Shown: positions 51,403-61,371, counted from the stretch's first letter. The stretch: DNA of 64,000 nt from Arthrobacter sp. H35-D1 (GCF_030063185.1 NZ_JASISP010000004.1:166852-230851); one strand, 5' to 3'. Made by a program: numbers and translations. The notes: generated by a model from the sequence alone, not told the origin.

Positions 51403-54400
51403 CTACTCGGCGGCGCGGCGGCCCCGCACCTTCGGGATGGCCCCGGTGGTCCAGTCCTGGAACTGTGCACTTGAGCCGGCAGTACTTGATCCGGCAGGGC
51501 CTGGTTCAGCAGCATCTGAGCCGGCAACCCAGGCAGTTTTGCCGGCGTGGGTGGAACCGGCAGGACCGGCGGGACCGCCGGCGGGGGAGTGGCGCACCTT
51601 GAGCGCCTTGATGAGATCGTGGCGTTCCTTGCGTCCTTCCACAAGGCGGTACAGCACGGGAACCAGGATCAGCGTCAGCGCGGTGGAGGACACCAGGCCG
51701 CCCACCACCACAATGGCCAGCGGCTGGGAGATGAATCCGCCGCCGCCCGTCACGCCCAGGGCCATGGGCGTCAGCGCAAAGATGGTGGCCAAGGCCGTCA
51801 TGAGGATGGGCCGCAGGCGTTGCCGGGCGCCGTGCTCGATGGCGTCGGCCACGTTCATGGCCGGTCTGTCCCCGGCGGGCTGCCTGTACTGGTTGATCAA
51901 GTCAATGAGCACAATGGCATTCGTGACCACGATGCCCACGAGCATCAGCATCCCAATCAGCGACGGCAAGCCCAGCGGGACCCCGGTGATGAGCAGCAAG
52001 CCAATGGCCCCGGTGGCGGCAAAGGGGATGGAGACCAGGAGGATCAAGGGTTGGATGAGCGACTTGAACGTCGCCACCATGATCACGTATACAATGGCAA
52101 TGGCCGCCAGCATGGCCAGACCGAGCTGGGCAAATGATTCCTGCTGCTGTGTTGCAGCGCCGCCAATGCTGGCAATGACACCTTCCGGCAGTGTGGTTTC
52201 ATCCAGCTTCTTTTGCACCTCACTGCTGACCGAGCCGAGCGCGTCCCCTTCGGGTGTCACCGAAATGGTGGCAGTGCGCTGGGCATTGGAAGAGGTGATT
52301 GTCAGGGGCGCCTGGACCTCTGCAACAGTGGCGACAGCGGATAAGGCAACGGGGCCGTCGGCGGTGGGGATCTGCGCGGCGGCCAGGGCCTCGACCGAAT
52401 CAAACTGGGTACCGGCGCCGATCTGCACTTTGTAGTCGGTGGTGTCGATGCGCACCGTGCCGCCCGGGATGGGGCTGACGGTCGCGGCCAGGAGCCCTGT
52501 GATTTGTTCCTCGTCGAGGCCGGCGGCAACGGCCTTGGCCCGATCGACGGTGACCTGGACAACCGGCTGGGTGCCGCTGAGGTTGCTTTGCACCGACTGC
52601 GTCCCGGGGAGCCCGGTCATGGCCTTTACCAGAACATCGCTGGCTGCCTGCAGTTCCTCGCCAGTAGTTGCCTTGACGGTGATGTCCACAGTGTTTGACA
52701 TTCCCAAGCCCCCGCCTTGTGACGCCAGGCTGACCACTCCGGCGTCCTTGACGCCCTCTACCGCGGTCAGGATGGTGTCCCGCAGCTGCACCTGATCGGC
52801 ATCGGGATCGGTGATGACTTGGAATTGGGCGCTCGATGCGCCCGAGGAAAGCAGCGCCGAGAAGCCGCCGGAGGCATTGCCCACTGTGACTTGGACCTCC
52901 GTGACGCCGGAAATGTCGCGCAGTACCTTTTCGACCTTGGTGGCGGCCTCATCCGTGACGGCAAGGCTTGTCCCGGCAGGCAGATCCTGCTGGACCGTGA
53001 CACTGTTCTGTCCCGTGTCGCCCAGCAGGTTGGTGGGCAGCAGCGGGGTCATGGCCAAAGTGGCAGCCAGGATGATGCCACCGGCCAGCAGTGTCACCAC
53101 CGGGTGCTTTTGCGTCTTGGCCAGGATCGGCAGGTAGCCGCGCTGCAGCCACGATGCCCGTTCCTTCTCTTCCACGGCACTCAGCAGCGCCTGGCCACCC
53201 AAGGCGGTTCCGGCGTCGTCCGTGGCAGCGGTGGACTTCAGGAACCAGAACGCCAGCACGGGCACGATCGTGAGGGAAACCAGCAGCGAGGCGAGCAGCG
53301 CGAACGTGACAGTGAGCGCGAACGGCCGGAACAGTTCACCGGCCAGGCTGCCCACAAAGGCGATGGGCAGGAACACGGCCACGGTGGTCAGCGTCGAGGC
53401 GGTGATGGCCGAGGCAACTTCCTTGACCGCGGCCAGAATCGCAATCTTTTTGTCTTCCCCGTAGCTCATGTGCCGCTTGATGTTCTCGATCACCACAATG
53501 GAGTCGTCCACCACCCGCCCAATCGCGATGGTCAGCGCGCCGAGCGTGAGGATGTTCAGCGAATAGCCCGTAGCCCACAGCCCGATGAACGTGACGAGCA
53601 GCGACAGCGGGATCGAGATCGCGGTGACGAGAGTGGAGCGCACCGACATGAGGAAGATCAAGATGACGACGACGGCGAACCCCAGTCCCAGCAGGCCCTC
53701 CACCGTGAGGTCGTGGATGGACTTTTCAATGAAGGGTGCCTGGTCAAGGACCGTGGTGAAAGTGGTGTTGTTGCCCAGCGAAGCGGCGATTCCCGGCAGT
53801 GCAGCGGCGACTTCCTGCGACACCGTGACAGTGTCTGCGGCCGGTTTCTTCGTGATGGAAAGCGCCAGTGTTGGCTTGCCGTTGGTGCGTGTGATGGAAG
53901 TGGTGGGGTCGTCGGCCAGGGCCACGCTGGCCACGTCGGCGATGGTGGGTGCGCTGACGGGAGCCTGTGCGCCGGGACCCGGTTTGCTCTCCAGCGGGAG
54001 GGCCTTCACGGCGTCGAGCGAGTCGACGGGGCTGCCCGCCTGGATGGGGAGCGTCAGTTGGCCGGTGTCGAGGGAACCGATGGGGACAAGGGTGCCGTTG
54101 TTGGACAGGGCCGCGGTGATGGAACCGGCGGTGACACCTGCGGCGGCCATCTTGGTTGGATCGGGCAGGATGGCGATGTGCTGGGAGTTGGCGCCGCTCA
54201 CGTCTGCGCTGCGGACGCCGTTGACCTTCATGAGCGCAGGGACGGCAATGCGCTGCAGGTCGGTGTTCAGCGCTGCCAGGTTCTGGTCGGAGGAGACGGC
54301 CAGGAACACTATCGGGAAGTCGTCGATGCTGCCGGCAATGGGCTGGGGCTGGACGTCGGAGGGGAGCCGCTGGCTGACATTGGAGATGGCACGGTCAATC

Positions 54401-54723
54401 TGGTTCCGGGCACGGTCGAGGTTGGTGCCATATTCGAACGACAGATTGATGGTCGAGACGCCGCTGCGGGAGGTGGAGGTGCTGGATTCCAGTCCCTCCA
54501 CCGCGTTCAGCGCAGCTTCGAGAGGTTCGCTGACCTGTTTGTCCACCACGGCCGGGGACGCGCCCGGCATGGCCGAGACAACCGTGATCTGCGGGAATTC
54601 AATGCTGGGAATGAGTTCCTGCTTGAGCGAGCCCAGGGTGATGACGCCAAACACCAGCGCAAAAACCGTGATCAAGGCAATCAGCGCCCTGTTCGCCAAG
54701 GACATTTTGGCCAAATTAAACAT
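51403..54723 (-). CDS. RND-superfamily efflux permease (AcrB/SwrC-like)
   Basis: 1106 aa from the ATG at 54723 (GGGAG 7 nt upstream). The shape is HAE1-type RND: one helix, a large periplasm-type domain beginning with SLKQELIPSIEFPQITVVSAMPGASPAVVDKQVSEPLE, then helices 2-6 with the proton-relay pair in IAIGRVVDDSIVVIENIKRH, a second large domain, and helices 7-12 with GLPSLIGMLMLVGIVVTNAIVLIDLINQ. The C-terminal tail is Gly/Ala-rich. No membrane-fusion or outer-membrane partner is present, as usual for such pumps in Gram-positive bacteria (compare SwrC/YerP). Confidence 0.92.
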   Translation of the reverse strand: MFNLAKMSLANRALIALITVFALVFGVITLGSLKQELIPSIEFPQITVVSAMPGASPAVVDKQVSEPLEAALNAVEGLESSTSTSRSGVSTINLSFEYGTNLDRARNQIDRAISNVSQRLPSDVQPQPIAGSIDDFPIVFLAVSSDQNLAALNTDLQRIAVPALMKVNGVRSADVSGANSQHIAILPDPTKMAAAGVTAGSITAALSNNGTLVPIGSLDTGQLTLPIQAGSPVDSLDAVKALPLESKPGPGAQAPVSAPTIADVASVALADDPTTSITRTNGKPTLALSITKKPAADTVTVSQEVAAALPGIAASLGNNTTFTTVLDQAPFIEKSIHDLTVEGLLGLGFAVVVILIFLMSVRSTLVTAISIPLSLLVTFIGLWATGYSLNILTLGALTIAIGRVVDDSIVVIENIKRHMSYGEDKKIAILAAVKEVASAITASTLTTVAVFLPIAFVGSLAGELFRPFALTVTFALLASLLVSLTIVPVLAFWFLKSTAATDDAGTALGGQALLSAVEEKERASWLQRGYLPILAKTQKHPVVTLLAGGIILAATLAMTPLLPTNLLGDTGQNSVTVQQDLPAGTSLAVTDEAATKVEKVLRDISGVTEVQVTVGNASGGFSALLSSGASSAQFQVITDPDADQVQLRDTILTAVEGVKDAGVVSLASQGGGLGMSNTVDITVKATTGEELQAASDVLVKAMTGLPGTQSVQSNLSGTQPVVQVTVDRAKAVAAGLDEEQITGLLAATVSPIPGGTVRIDTTDYKVQIGAGTQFDSVEALAAAQIPTADGPVALSAVATVAEVQAPLTITSSNAQRTATISVTPEGDALGSVSSEVQKKLDETTLPEGVIASIGGAATQQQESFAQLGLAMLAAIAIVYVIMVATFKSLIQPLILLVSIPFAATGAIGLLLITGVPLGLPSLIGMLMLVGIVVTNAIVLIDLINQYRQPAGDRPAMNVADAIEHGARQRLRPILMTALATIFALTPMALGVTGGGGFISQPLAIVVVGGLVSSTALTLILVPVLYRLVEGRKERHDLIKALKVRHSPAGGPAGPAGSTHAGKTAWVAGSDAAEPGPAGSSTAGSSAQFQDWTTGAIPKVRGRRAAE

Positions 54724-54842
54724 CAACACACTCCCACTGCGTTATGCCGTCCCAGTCCGGCACCGGGAGAAACTTGCTTGCCCTACTTTAGCTGCTGGTC
54801 CAATTTGGCTGTCGGCTTCAGCTGATCGCCCCAGCTGATTGC

Positions 54843-56330
54843 CTAGTCCAGCTGCAGTGAGGCGGCCGTTGAGGCCAGCGTCTTTTGGAAGAGTTCCGCG
54901 TTGTCGTTCAACTTGGTCCCATAGGTGGGCATCATCGCGCGCAGGGAGGCCTGCCATTCCATCTTGAACTGGCGCGGGAAACAACGCTGCAACAGCTCGA
55001 TCATGATGGGCACAGCCGTGGAGGCTCCGGGGGAGGCGCCCAGCAGGGCGGAGATGGTGCCGTCGGCTGCCGTGATGACTTCGGTGCCGAACTGCAGGAT
55101 GCCGCCTTTCTTGGCATCCTTCTTGATGATCTGCACGCGCTGGCCTGCGGTGATCAGTTCCCAGTCCTTGCCGTCGGCCTCGGGGAAGTACTCGTTCAGG
55201 GCATGAACCTTGCCGCCGCGGGACTTTGTCACCTCGCCCACCAGATACTTCACCAGGTCAAGGTTGTCCTTGCCCACAGCCAGCATCGGAATGATGTTGT
55301 TGGCACGGATGGAACCGGGCAGGTCCATGTAACTGCCGTTTTTGAGGTACTTGGTGGAGAAGCCGCCGTACGGGCCGAACAGCAGGGAACGCTCGCCGTC
55401 TACGTAGCGGGTGTCAAGGTGTGGCACGGACATGGGCGGTGCACCCACCGACGCCTGGCCGTACACCTTGGTAGTGTGCTGGGATGCGATCAACTGGTCG
55501 GTGCAGCGGAAGAACTGGCCGGAGACGGGGAAACCGCCAAAGCCCTTGCCTTCAGGAATGCCCGAGCGTTGGACCAGGTGCAGGGCGCCGCCGCCGCTGC
55601 CGACAAACACGAACTTTGCCTTGATTTTGGTGCGCTCACCGGACTTCGGGTGCTTGAGTGAAACATCCCACGCACCGTCCGTGGTTCGAGCGACGTCGGT
55701 GACGGTGGTGCCGTAGTTCACTTCGACGCCGTTCTTGCCCATGTAGCCCATCAGCTCACGGGTCAGGGCGCCGAAGTCGACGTCGGTGCCTTCCTCCGCG
55801 TACGTTGCCGCCACCACTTCCTTCGGGTCGCGGCCCTTCATGACAAGTGGGGCCCACTTGGCAATGGTTGCAGGGTCCTCGCTGTACTGCATGGAAGCAA
55901 AGACGGGGTTGGGCTTCAGCGCCTCGTAACGGGCCTTGAGGAACTTGCGATTCTCCTCGCCAATGACGAAGCTCATGTGCGGAACTGTGTTGATGAAACC
56001 CTTGGGTGAGCCAATGTGGGCTTCGTCCACGAGGTGCGCCCAGAACTGGCGTGAGAGCTGGAACTGCTCGTTGATGCCAATGGCCTTGGCCGGGTTGATC
56101 GAACCGTCGGCCGCGACGGGAGTGTAGTTGAGCTCACAAAGCGCGGAGTGGCCGGTGCCGGCGTTGTTCCACGGGCTTGAGGATTCCAAGCCGGGAGTAT
56201 CAAGCTGTTCGAACAGCGCAATCTTCCAAGTTGGTTCGAGTTGCTTAAGCATGGTGCCCAGCGTGGCGCTCATGATGCCGCCCCCGATGAGGACAACGTC
56301 AGCGTCTTTGGTGTTCGAGATGAAGGTCAC
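54843..56330 (-). CDS. mqo: Malate:quinone oxidoreductase
   Basis: 495 aa from the GTG at 56330, which has GGAG 6 nt upstream; a TTG two codons further up touches that site. This membrane-associated flavoprotein oxidises malate to oxaloacetate and passes electrons to quinones, replacing or helping malate dehydrogenase in the TCA cycle. [20 protein letters not shown] binds [52 protein letters not shown] and [16 protein letters not shown] are family signatures. Single gene, length as expected. Confidence 0.97.
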   Translation of the reverse strand: MTFISNTKDADVVLIGGGIMSATLGTMLKQLEPTWKIALFEQLDTPGLESSSPWNNAGTGHSALCELNYTPVAADGSINPAKAIGINEQFQLSRQFWAHLVDEAHIGSPKGFINTVPHMSFVIGEENRKFLKARYEALKPNPVFASMQYSEDPATIAKWAPLVMKGRDPKEVVAATYAEEGTDVDFGALTRELMGYMGKNGVEVNYGTTVTDVARTTDGAWDVSLKHPKSGERTKIKAKFVFVGSGGGALHLVQRSGIPEGKGFGGFPVSGQFFRCTDQLIASQHTTKVYGQASVGAPPMSVPHLDTRYVDGERSLLFGPYGGFSTKYLKNGSYMDLPGSIRANNIIPMLAVGKDNLDLVKYLVGEVTKSRGGKVHALNEYFPEADGKDWELITAGQRVQIIKKDAKKGGILQFGTEVITAADGTISALLGASPGASTAVPIMIELLQRCFPRQFKMEWQASLRAMMPTYGTKLNDNAELFQKTLASTAASLQLD

Positions 56331-56431
56331 AGTCAACTCCGGTAGAGGCTCTTACTGGCGCTAGAAGCGTATCGCGGCAGGTGCTGCTTGCGTAAATCCG
56401 TCACCGGCCGCCCGCTCGGCAAGGACAGGAT

Positions 56432-58117
56432 TTACCCCGTCCCGGGTGTCAACTTCACATGGTTGAAGACCTCGTTGAGGACGGGGCTCAACGGGTAGGA
56501 AACAACCCGGCTTGAGAGTGCCAGCGCTGAGATGGGGAAGGCGATGGGCACTGCCGGGACGGTGACGGCCAACTGTTTGCTGATCGCTTCGTAGGCTGCC
56601 ACGCGGTCCGGACCGTCCGGCAGGCTGCGGGCCCGGGTGATCTTGGATACCAATTGCGGGTCGTCCATTCCCAACAGGTAGTTGGGGGAGCCGAAGAGCG
56701 GGCCCACAAAGTTGTCGGGATCCGCGTAGCTGCCATTCCAACCCAGCAGGCTCAGCGCATGGTCGTCATTGCCCGTGACGGCCGGGACATAGCCCTCCTT
56801 CCAGGGGATGGGTACGGGCTTGATGTTGAAACCCACAGCCGTGAGATGGGCGGCGATCTGGGCGTAGACCTTTTCCGGCGACGGAAGGTACGGTCGTGCA
56901 GCATTGGTGGGGTAGTAAAACTTCAGCTCCTCGCCCTTGTAGCTGGAGGCGGCCAGCAAGGCCTTGGATTTTGACGGATCGTAGGGGATTCCGTCCACGG
57001 CGTTGTTGAACCCGCTGAGCTTGGGCGGGATGAACTGGGCCGTGGTGGCCGTGCCGGCGATGAAATAGTTGTTGACAAGGGAGGACTTGTCGACGGCTCC
57101 GGCAATGGCCTCGCGCACCTTTTCATCGGCCAACGCGGGGACCGCTTGGTTGATGCCCAGATAAACCACCGAGAAAGGGTCGCGTTGGAGAACCTGGTTG
57201 CCGTTCTTGACCAGCTTGTCGAAGTTGCCGGGGGTGACGGGGTCGAAGCCGTCAATCGAGCCGTCGTCCAAGGCAGCGTATCTGGTGTCGGGTTGTTCAA
57301 ACGTCTTGAAATTCAGCGTCTTGATCTGGCCTTTTTCACCCCAATACTCCGGGTAGGCGCTCATGGTGACCGCACCGGGGGATGCAGCCGTGAACGTGAA
57401 GGGTCCCGTGCCCACGGGATGTTCGGCGTAGCGGGAGATCTTGTTGCCCGAGAACTCCCGGTCAAGGATATTCGCGGTTCCGGCCTGCAGCGCTTTGGGG
57501 GAGGAGATGGCGAAGGCCGGCGCAGTGAGCGCCTGCAGGAAGCCGGTCAGCCGTACTTTTAAGTCCAGGGTGACTTTCAGTGGACCGTCAACTGTGCAGC
57601 CCTTGTAAATCGAGTAGTCGGAATCGTCCGAGAACCCACGGAAGACCTGCTTGAACATGATGGCCGAGCCGTCGCCGCGTGTCTTCGGTGGAAACGTGTA
57701 CCAGCGTTGAAAATTTGTGCACACGGCCTCGGCGTCGAAAGCCGTGCCGTCATGGAACAACACGTTCGGGCGCAGCGCGAAACGGTAGCCCAGTCCGTCG
57801 TCGAGCTCGGTCCAGGAAGTTGCCAGGCTGGGGGCTGGGGCACCCGTGACGGGGTCGATCGTGACAAGTCCCTCAAGCACCTGGCGCGTGACCCTGTAGG
57901 ACTCCGTGTCGGCGACAAGGGCAGGGTCGAAGCCCATCGGTTCGGAGCCGGTGCCAAAGTTGAACGTGGCGGAGGGCGGTGGTGCCGACGATGGATCCGC
58001 GGTGCCGGGAACGGGCAAAGGAACCGCCGTGCAGGCTGTTGAAGCCAGAAGAACGACGGCGGCCAACGACACCGCGCGCCACATCGCCTTTCGCAGGGGG
58101 CCGGCTGGGCTTGTCAC
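56432..58117 (-). CDS. ABC transporter substrate-binding lipoprotein, family 5 (DppA/OppA-like)
   Basis: 561 aa from the GTG at 58117, which follows GAGGAG. A positively charged head (LRKAMWRAV), hydrophobic stretch and LLASTAC lipobox mark a lipoprotein with the lipid on Cys29. EPMGFDPALVADTESYRVTRQVLEGLVTID, LRPNVLFHDGTAFDAEAV and the end region match the family 5 peptide/nickel binding proteins. The transporter genes are not next to it in this window, so it may deliver to a permease coded elsewhere. Confidence 0.9.
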   Translation of the reverse strand: MTSPAGPLRKAMWRAVSLAAVVLLASTACTAVPLPVPGTADPSSAPPPSATFNFGTGSEPMGFDPALVADTESYRVTRQVLEGLVTIDPVTGAPAPSLATSWTELDDGLGYRFALRPNVLFHDGTAFDAEAVCTNFQRWYTFPPKTRGDGSAIMFKQVFRGFSDDSDYSIYKGCTVDGPLKVTLDLKVRLTGFLQALTAPAFAISSPKALQAGTANILDREFSGNKISRYAEHPVGTGPFTFTAASPGAVTMSAYPEYWGEKGQIKTLNFKTFEQPDTRYAALDDGSIDGFDPVTPGNFDKLVKNGNQVLQRDPFSVVYLGINQAVPALADEKVREAIAGAVDKSSLVNNYFIAGTATTAQFIPPKLSGFNNAVDGIPYDPSKSKALLAASSYKGEELKFYYPTNAARPYLPSPEKVYAQIAAHLTAVGFNIKPVPIPWKEGYVPAVTGNDDHALSLLGWNGSYADPDNFVGPLFGSPNYLLGMDDPQLVSKITRARSLPDGPDRVAAYEAISKQLAVTVPAVPIAFPISALALSSRVVSYPLSPVLNEVFNHVKLTPGTG

Positions 58118-58285
58118 GTTGTTGTTTCTCCTCGCAGCGTGGACATTCCATCAGCCACCAATCATAGTGCGGGAATCTGGGCACTCGCCGTGGCGTGCCA
58201 GCAGCACGGCTCGGCAGCACAGTCCGTGGGAATGGTCGAAAGTGCTGATTGCAGGAGATAGTATGATTCATGCTTCACGAGCATT

Positions 58286-58367
58286 GCGCGAGTGGTGGAA
58301 TTGGTAGACACGCAGGTTTTAGGTACCTGTGCCTTCGGGCGTAGGGGTTCAAGTCCCCTCTTGCGCA
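58286..58367 (+). tRNA. tRNA-Leu (anticodon UAG)
   Basis: 82 nt. The acceptor stem GCGCGAG (58286-58292) pairs with CTTGCGC before the discriminator A (58367). The anticodon stem CAGGT/ACCTG encloses TTTAGGT, giving anticodon TAG (58320-58322), read as UAG for CUA/CUN codons. The long variable arm with GCC-TTCG-GGC and the T-loop GGTTCAAGTCC fit a class II leucine tRNA. CCA is not encoded. TCGAAA and TAGTAT, 17 bp apart (58236-58264), are a weak upstream promoter. Confidence 0.97.
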
Positions 58368-58383
58368 CACTATAAACCCATAC

Positions 58384-58425
58384 ACAAAGGACCCCCACTG
58401 ATGAATTTCAGTGGGGGTCCTTTGT
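58384..58425 (+). terminator. Terminator behind tRNA-Leu
   Basis: ACAAAGGACCCCCACTGA (58384-58401) and its exact complement (58408-58425) form an 18-bp stem with a 6-nt loop, followed by TTGTTC. It lies 17 bases behind the tRNA end. Confidence 0.9.
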
Positions 58426-58497
58426 TGTTCCCGGCGGAGACTGTGGGTGTAGTCGCCGGTGGCGTCCGCAGGGTGGGGCGTCTGACGGGTGGGGGTG

Positions 58498-58974
58498 TTA
58501 GGCGGGGTCGAGCAACAGATCGCGACGCAACTTGGCCACGTGGCCTGTGGCGCGCACGTTGTACTGGGCCACGGAAACCTTGCCGGCTTCATCCAACACC
58601 AGCGTGGAGCGGATCAGGCCCTCATACGTCTTGCCATAGTTCTTCTTTTCGCCCCATGCCCCATACGCCAGTGCCACGGCGTGGTCGGCATCGCTGAGCA
58701 GGGGGAAAGTGAGCTCGTCCCGGGCCGCAAACTTCTCCAGTTTGGCCACCGGGTCCGGGGAGATGCCCACTACTTGGTAGCCGGCACCCTGCAGGGAGGC
58801 CAGATTGTCGCGGAAGTCGCAGGCCTGCTTGGCGCAGCCCGGGGTCATGGCGGCGGGGTAGAAGTAGACAATCACCTGACGGCCGGAGAAATCAGCCAGC
58901 GAGGTGGTGCCGCCCTCGGTGTTGGGCAGGCTGAATGCGGGGGCCGAATCGCCGGGAACAAGTCGAACGCTCAT
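58498..58974 (-). CDS. bcp: Peroxiredoxin of the BCP/PrxQ type
   Basis: 158 aa from the ATG at 58974 (AGGAG 7 nt upstream; the frame continues to 59013 without a ribosome site). The enzyme reduces hydroperoxides with help of thioredoxin. The peroxidatic Cys lies in YPAAMTPGCAKQACDFRDN, where a second Cys five residues on acts as resolving Cys in PrxQ enzymes. The Thr-x-x-Cys context is kept. LSDADHAVALAYGAWGEKKNYGKTYEGLIRSTLVLDEAG is typical of the C-terminal half. It lies between two tRNA genes. Confidence 0.95.
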   Translation of the reverse strand: MSVRLVPGDSAPAFSLPNTEGGTTSLADFSGRQVIVYFYPAAMTPGCAKQACDFRDNLASLQGAGYQVVGISPDPVAKLEKFAARDELTFPLLSDADHAVALAYGAWGEKKNYGKTYEGLIRSTLVLDEAGKVSVAQYNVRATGHVAKLRRDLLLDPA

Positions 58975-59030
58975 GAAAGGACTCCTGAAGTCGAAGTGGA
59001 TGAAGTTGCCCATATCTTTTCGGGCAATAA

Positions 59031-59076
59031 AAAAACCGCTTCAATACCGGTTGTTACTGGTATTGAAGCGGTTTTT
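59031..59076 (-). terminator. Terminator behind tRNA-Lys
   Basis: An 18-bp perfect stem (59031-59048 with 59059-59076) and a 10-nt loop; on the minus strand it ends in a T-run from the A-run at 59028-59035. It stops the tRNA-Lys transcript before bcp, and is symmetrical enough to work in both directions. Confidence 0.9.
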
Positions 59077-59081
59077 CACTG

Positions 59082-59154
59082 TGCACCCCTCCGGACTTGA
59101 ACCGGAAACCCATTGATTAAGAGTCAATTGCTCTGCCAATTGAGCTAGAGGTGC
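59082..59154 (-). tRNA. tRNA-Lys (anticodon CUU)
   Basis: 73 nt on the minus strand, 5' end at 59154. Acceptor GCACCTC pairs with GGGGTGC; D-arm AGCTCAATTGGCAGAGCA; anticodon loop CTCTTAA gives CTT (59121-59119), read as CUU for AAG; T-arm TCCGGTTCAAGTCCGGA. Discriminator A at 59082, CCA not encoded. Class I with short variable loop. Confidence 0.97.
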
Positions 59155-59217
59155 ATCACACGGCTGCTGTTGAGCACTTCCGGATTGTGTCCGTAGTGTT
59201 CCCCGCAACGGGATAAA

Positions 59218-59246
59218 ACTATACGGCCTTTTCCCTAGTCTGTGAA
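59218..59246 (-). promoter_or_regulatory. tRNA-Lys promoter
   Basis: On the minus strand TTCACA (59246-59241) and TATAGT (59223-59218) are 17 bp apart, a near-consensus promoter. Transcription would begin near 59211, giving a leader of about 57 nt before the tRNA. Confidence 0.7.
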
Positions 59247-59363
59247 ATCGAAAATGACTCTTGAGTCTCAGATCACAGCAGGGGGATGGGCGTTCCTTGC
59301 AATTCCGCGGATTCTTGGCGTGGGGCAGTGGCTCGCGTCACGCTTCAGTCGTAGACTGCCTGC

Positions 59364-61121
59364 ATGAGCGTGGACACTAATTCAAACAAACCAAATACGG
59401 CAGCGGACGACGTCGTCCGCACCACCGACGGCAAGCCGGACATCAAACCCCGCAGCCGGGTCGTCACGGACGGCATTCATGCCGCTCCGGCCCGCGGAAT
59501 GTTCCGCGCAGTGGGGATGGGCGATGACGATTTCCGCAAACCACAGATTGGTGTGGCAAGTTCCTGGAATGAAATCACCCCGTGCAACCTTTCCCTGAAC
59601 CGGTTGGCCCAAGGAGCAAAGGAAGGCGTCTTTGCCGCCGACGGCTTCCCCATGCAGTTCGGTACCATCTCGGTCTCCGACGGCATTTCCATGGGCCACG
59701 AGGGAATGCACTTTTCCCTTGTCTCGCGTGAGGTCATTGCCGACTCCGTTGAAACCGTCATGATGGCTGAGCGGCTGGATGGCTCGGTGCTGCTGGCCGG
59801 CTGTGACAAGTCGTTGCCGGGCATGCTGATGGCCGCCGCGCGGCTGAACTTGGCCAGCGTCTTCCTCTATGCCGGCTCGATCATGCCCGGCTTTGCCAAG
59901 ATGGAGGACGGCACGGAGAAGGAAGTCACGTTGATTGACGCCTTCGAAGCCGTGGGGGCCTGCGCCGCCGGCAAGATGAGCATGAAGGACCTTGACTCGA
60001 TCGAGCGGGCCATTTGTCCGGGCGAAGGCGCCTGCGGCGGCATGTACACCGCCAACACCATGGCCTGCATCGGTGAGGCGCTTGGCATGTCGCTGCCCGG
60101 CTCGGCCGCCCCGCCCAGCGCCGACCGCCGTCGTGACATGTACGCGCGCAAGTCCGGGGAGGCCGTCGTCCACCTGCTGGAAAAGGGAATCCGTGCCCGG
60201 GACATCATGACGAAGAAGGCCTTTGAGAACGCCATCGCCGTCACCATGGCCTTTGGTGGCTCCACCAACGCCGTGCTGCACCTGTTGGCTATCGCTCGCG
60301 AGGCGCAGGTGGACCTGACGCTTCACGACTTCAACCGCATTGGGGACAAGATTCCGCACTTGGGAGATCTGAAGCCGTTTGGGCGCTATGTCATGTTTGA
60401 CGTGGACAAGATCGGCGGTGTGCCGGTCATCATGAAGGCACTGCTCGACGCCGGCCTCATCCACGGGGACGCCCTCACCGTCACGGGCAAAACCGTTGCG
60501 GAGAACCTGGCGGAGATCAACCCGCCGGATCCCGACGGCAAGGTGCTGCGCGCGCTGGACAACCCGATCCACAAGACCGGCGGCATCACCATCCTGCACG
60601 GCACGATGGCACCGGAAGGCGCCGTCGTGAAGAGCGCCGGCTTCGACCTTGACGTCTTTGAGGGCACGGCGCGCGTGTTTGAACGCGAGCAGGGCGCCTT
60701 GCAGGCCCTGGACAAGGGCGAAATCCACTCCGGCGACGTCGTGGTGATCCGCTACGAGGGCCCCAAGGGCGGACCGGGCATGCGCGAAATGCTCGCCATC
60801 ACCGGAGCCATCAAGGGTGCCGGCCTGGGCAAGGACGTGCTGCTGCTCACCGATGGCCGGTTCTCGGGCGGCACCACGGGCCTGTGCATCGGCCACGTGG
60901 CCCCCGAAGCGGTGGACGGCGGTCCCATCGCCTTCGTCAAGGACGGGGACAAAATTCGCGTGGACATCGCCCAGCGCACCTTCGACCTGCTGGTGGACGG
61001 CTCCGAGCTGGAAGCCCGCAAGGTCGGTTGGGAGCCGTTGCCGGCCAAGTTCACCACGGGAGTTCTGGGAAAATATGTGAAATTGGTCAACAGTGCCTCC
61101 ACCGGTGCCTACTGCAACTGA
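59364..61121 (+). CDS. ilvD: Dihydroxy-acid dehydratase
   Basis: 585 aa. Third common step of isoleucine and valine synthesis, removing water from dihydroxy acids with an iron-sulfur cluster and Mg. Cluster ligands are in [12 protein letters not shown] and [16 protein letters not shown]; the catalytic Ser lies in the C-terminal [36 protein letters not shown] near the N-terminus is a signature. TAGACT (59352-59357) is exactly 6 nt before the ATG, so leaderless. GACTC-TT-GAGTC (59256-59267) upstream is a possible operator. It is separated from ilvBN by the attenuator region. Confidence 0.97.
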   Translation: MSVDTNSNKPNTAADDVVRTTDGKPDIKPRSRVVTDGIHAAPARGMFRAVGMGDDDFRKPQIGVASSWNEITPCNLSLNRLAQGAKEGVFAADGFPMQFGTISVSDGISMGHEGMHFSLVSREVIADSVETVMMAERLDGSVLLAGCDKSLPGMLMAAARLNLASVFLYAGSIMPGFAKMEDGTEKEVTLIDAFEAVGACAAGKMSMKDLDSIERAICPGEGACGGMYTANTMACIGEALGMSLPGSAAPPSADRRRDMYARKSGEAVVHLLEKGIRARDIMTKKAFENAIAVTMAFGGSTNAVLHLLAIAREAQVDLTLHDFNRIGDKIPHLGDLKPFGRYVMFDVDKIGGVPVIMKALLDAGLIHGDALTVTGKTVAENLAEINPPDPDGKVLRALDNPIHKTGGITILHGTMAPEGAVVKSAGFDLDVFEGTARVFEREQGALQALDKGEIHSGDVVVIRYEGPKGGPGMREMLAITGAIKGAGLGKDVLLLTDGRFSGGTTGLCIGHVAPEAVDGGPIAFVKDGDKIRVDIAQRTFDLLVDGSELEARKVGWEPLPAKFTTGVLGKYVKLVNSASTGAYCN

Positions 61122-61198
61122 TGGGCCGCGTTTTCCCTGCCTGAACGGTGCGAGAGCGCCGTCCAGGCAGGGTGACCATAGGGTGGACTACCCATCCA

Positions 61199-61230
61199 TA
61201 TACTGAGATAGGACCATGGGCTGTTTGACA
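61199..61230 (+). promoter_or_regulatory. Candidate promoter elements of the ilvBN leader
   Basis: TATACT (61199-61204) is a good -10 that would start RNA near 61210, ahead of the leader peptide. TTGACA (61225-61230) is a perfect -35 but no convincing -10 follows at 16-18 bp, so the first is preferred. No strong -35 is seen before TATACT. Confidence 0.45.
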
Positions 61231-61260
61231 CTCCGGAGCGGAAAACGGGAGACTACACTT

Positions 61261-61293
61261 ATGCACATAAAGCTCCCAGTCGTCATTAGCTAG
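61261..61293 (+). CDS. ilvL: Leader peptide of the ilvBN operon
   Basis: 10-residue peptide MHIKLPVVIS from the ATG at 61261, stop TAG at 61291. Five of ten residues are Ile, Leu or Val, including Val-Val-Ile in a row, and GGGAG lies 9 nt upstream. A terminator with a T-run follows at 61372-61410, before ilvB. Together these form a classical attenuator: when charged branched-chain tRNAs are short, ribosomes stall on the peptide and the terminator does not form. This type of leader is known in front of ilvB in other actinobacteria. Confidence 0.8.
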   Translation: MHIKLPVVIS

Positions 61294-61371
61294 CGCGTGA
61301 CACGAAATGACCGCACCCATGGTCATGGGCCCAGTGACTTTTTCGATGAGAGAACGTCACCACACGTGCAT

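Noticed and set aside
52819-54838. Long plus-strand frames opposite the RND pump gene
   Set aside because: Composition (Gly/Arg/Asp/Gln-rich, no domains) is that of a shadow frame; the pump on the minus strand has full family structure.
58329-58697. Frame running from tRNA-Leu through its terminator into bcp
   Set aside because: Covers a tRNA and a terminator; no protein features.
61225-61230. TTGACA as the main ilvB promoter -35
   Set aside because: No acceptable -10 at 16-18 bp; TACACT is 23 bp away and would start RNA inside the leader peptide, so TATACT at 61199 is preferred.
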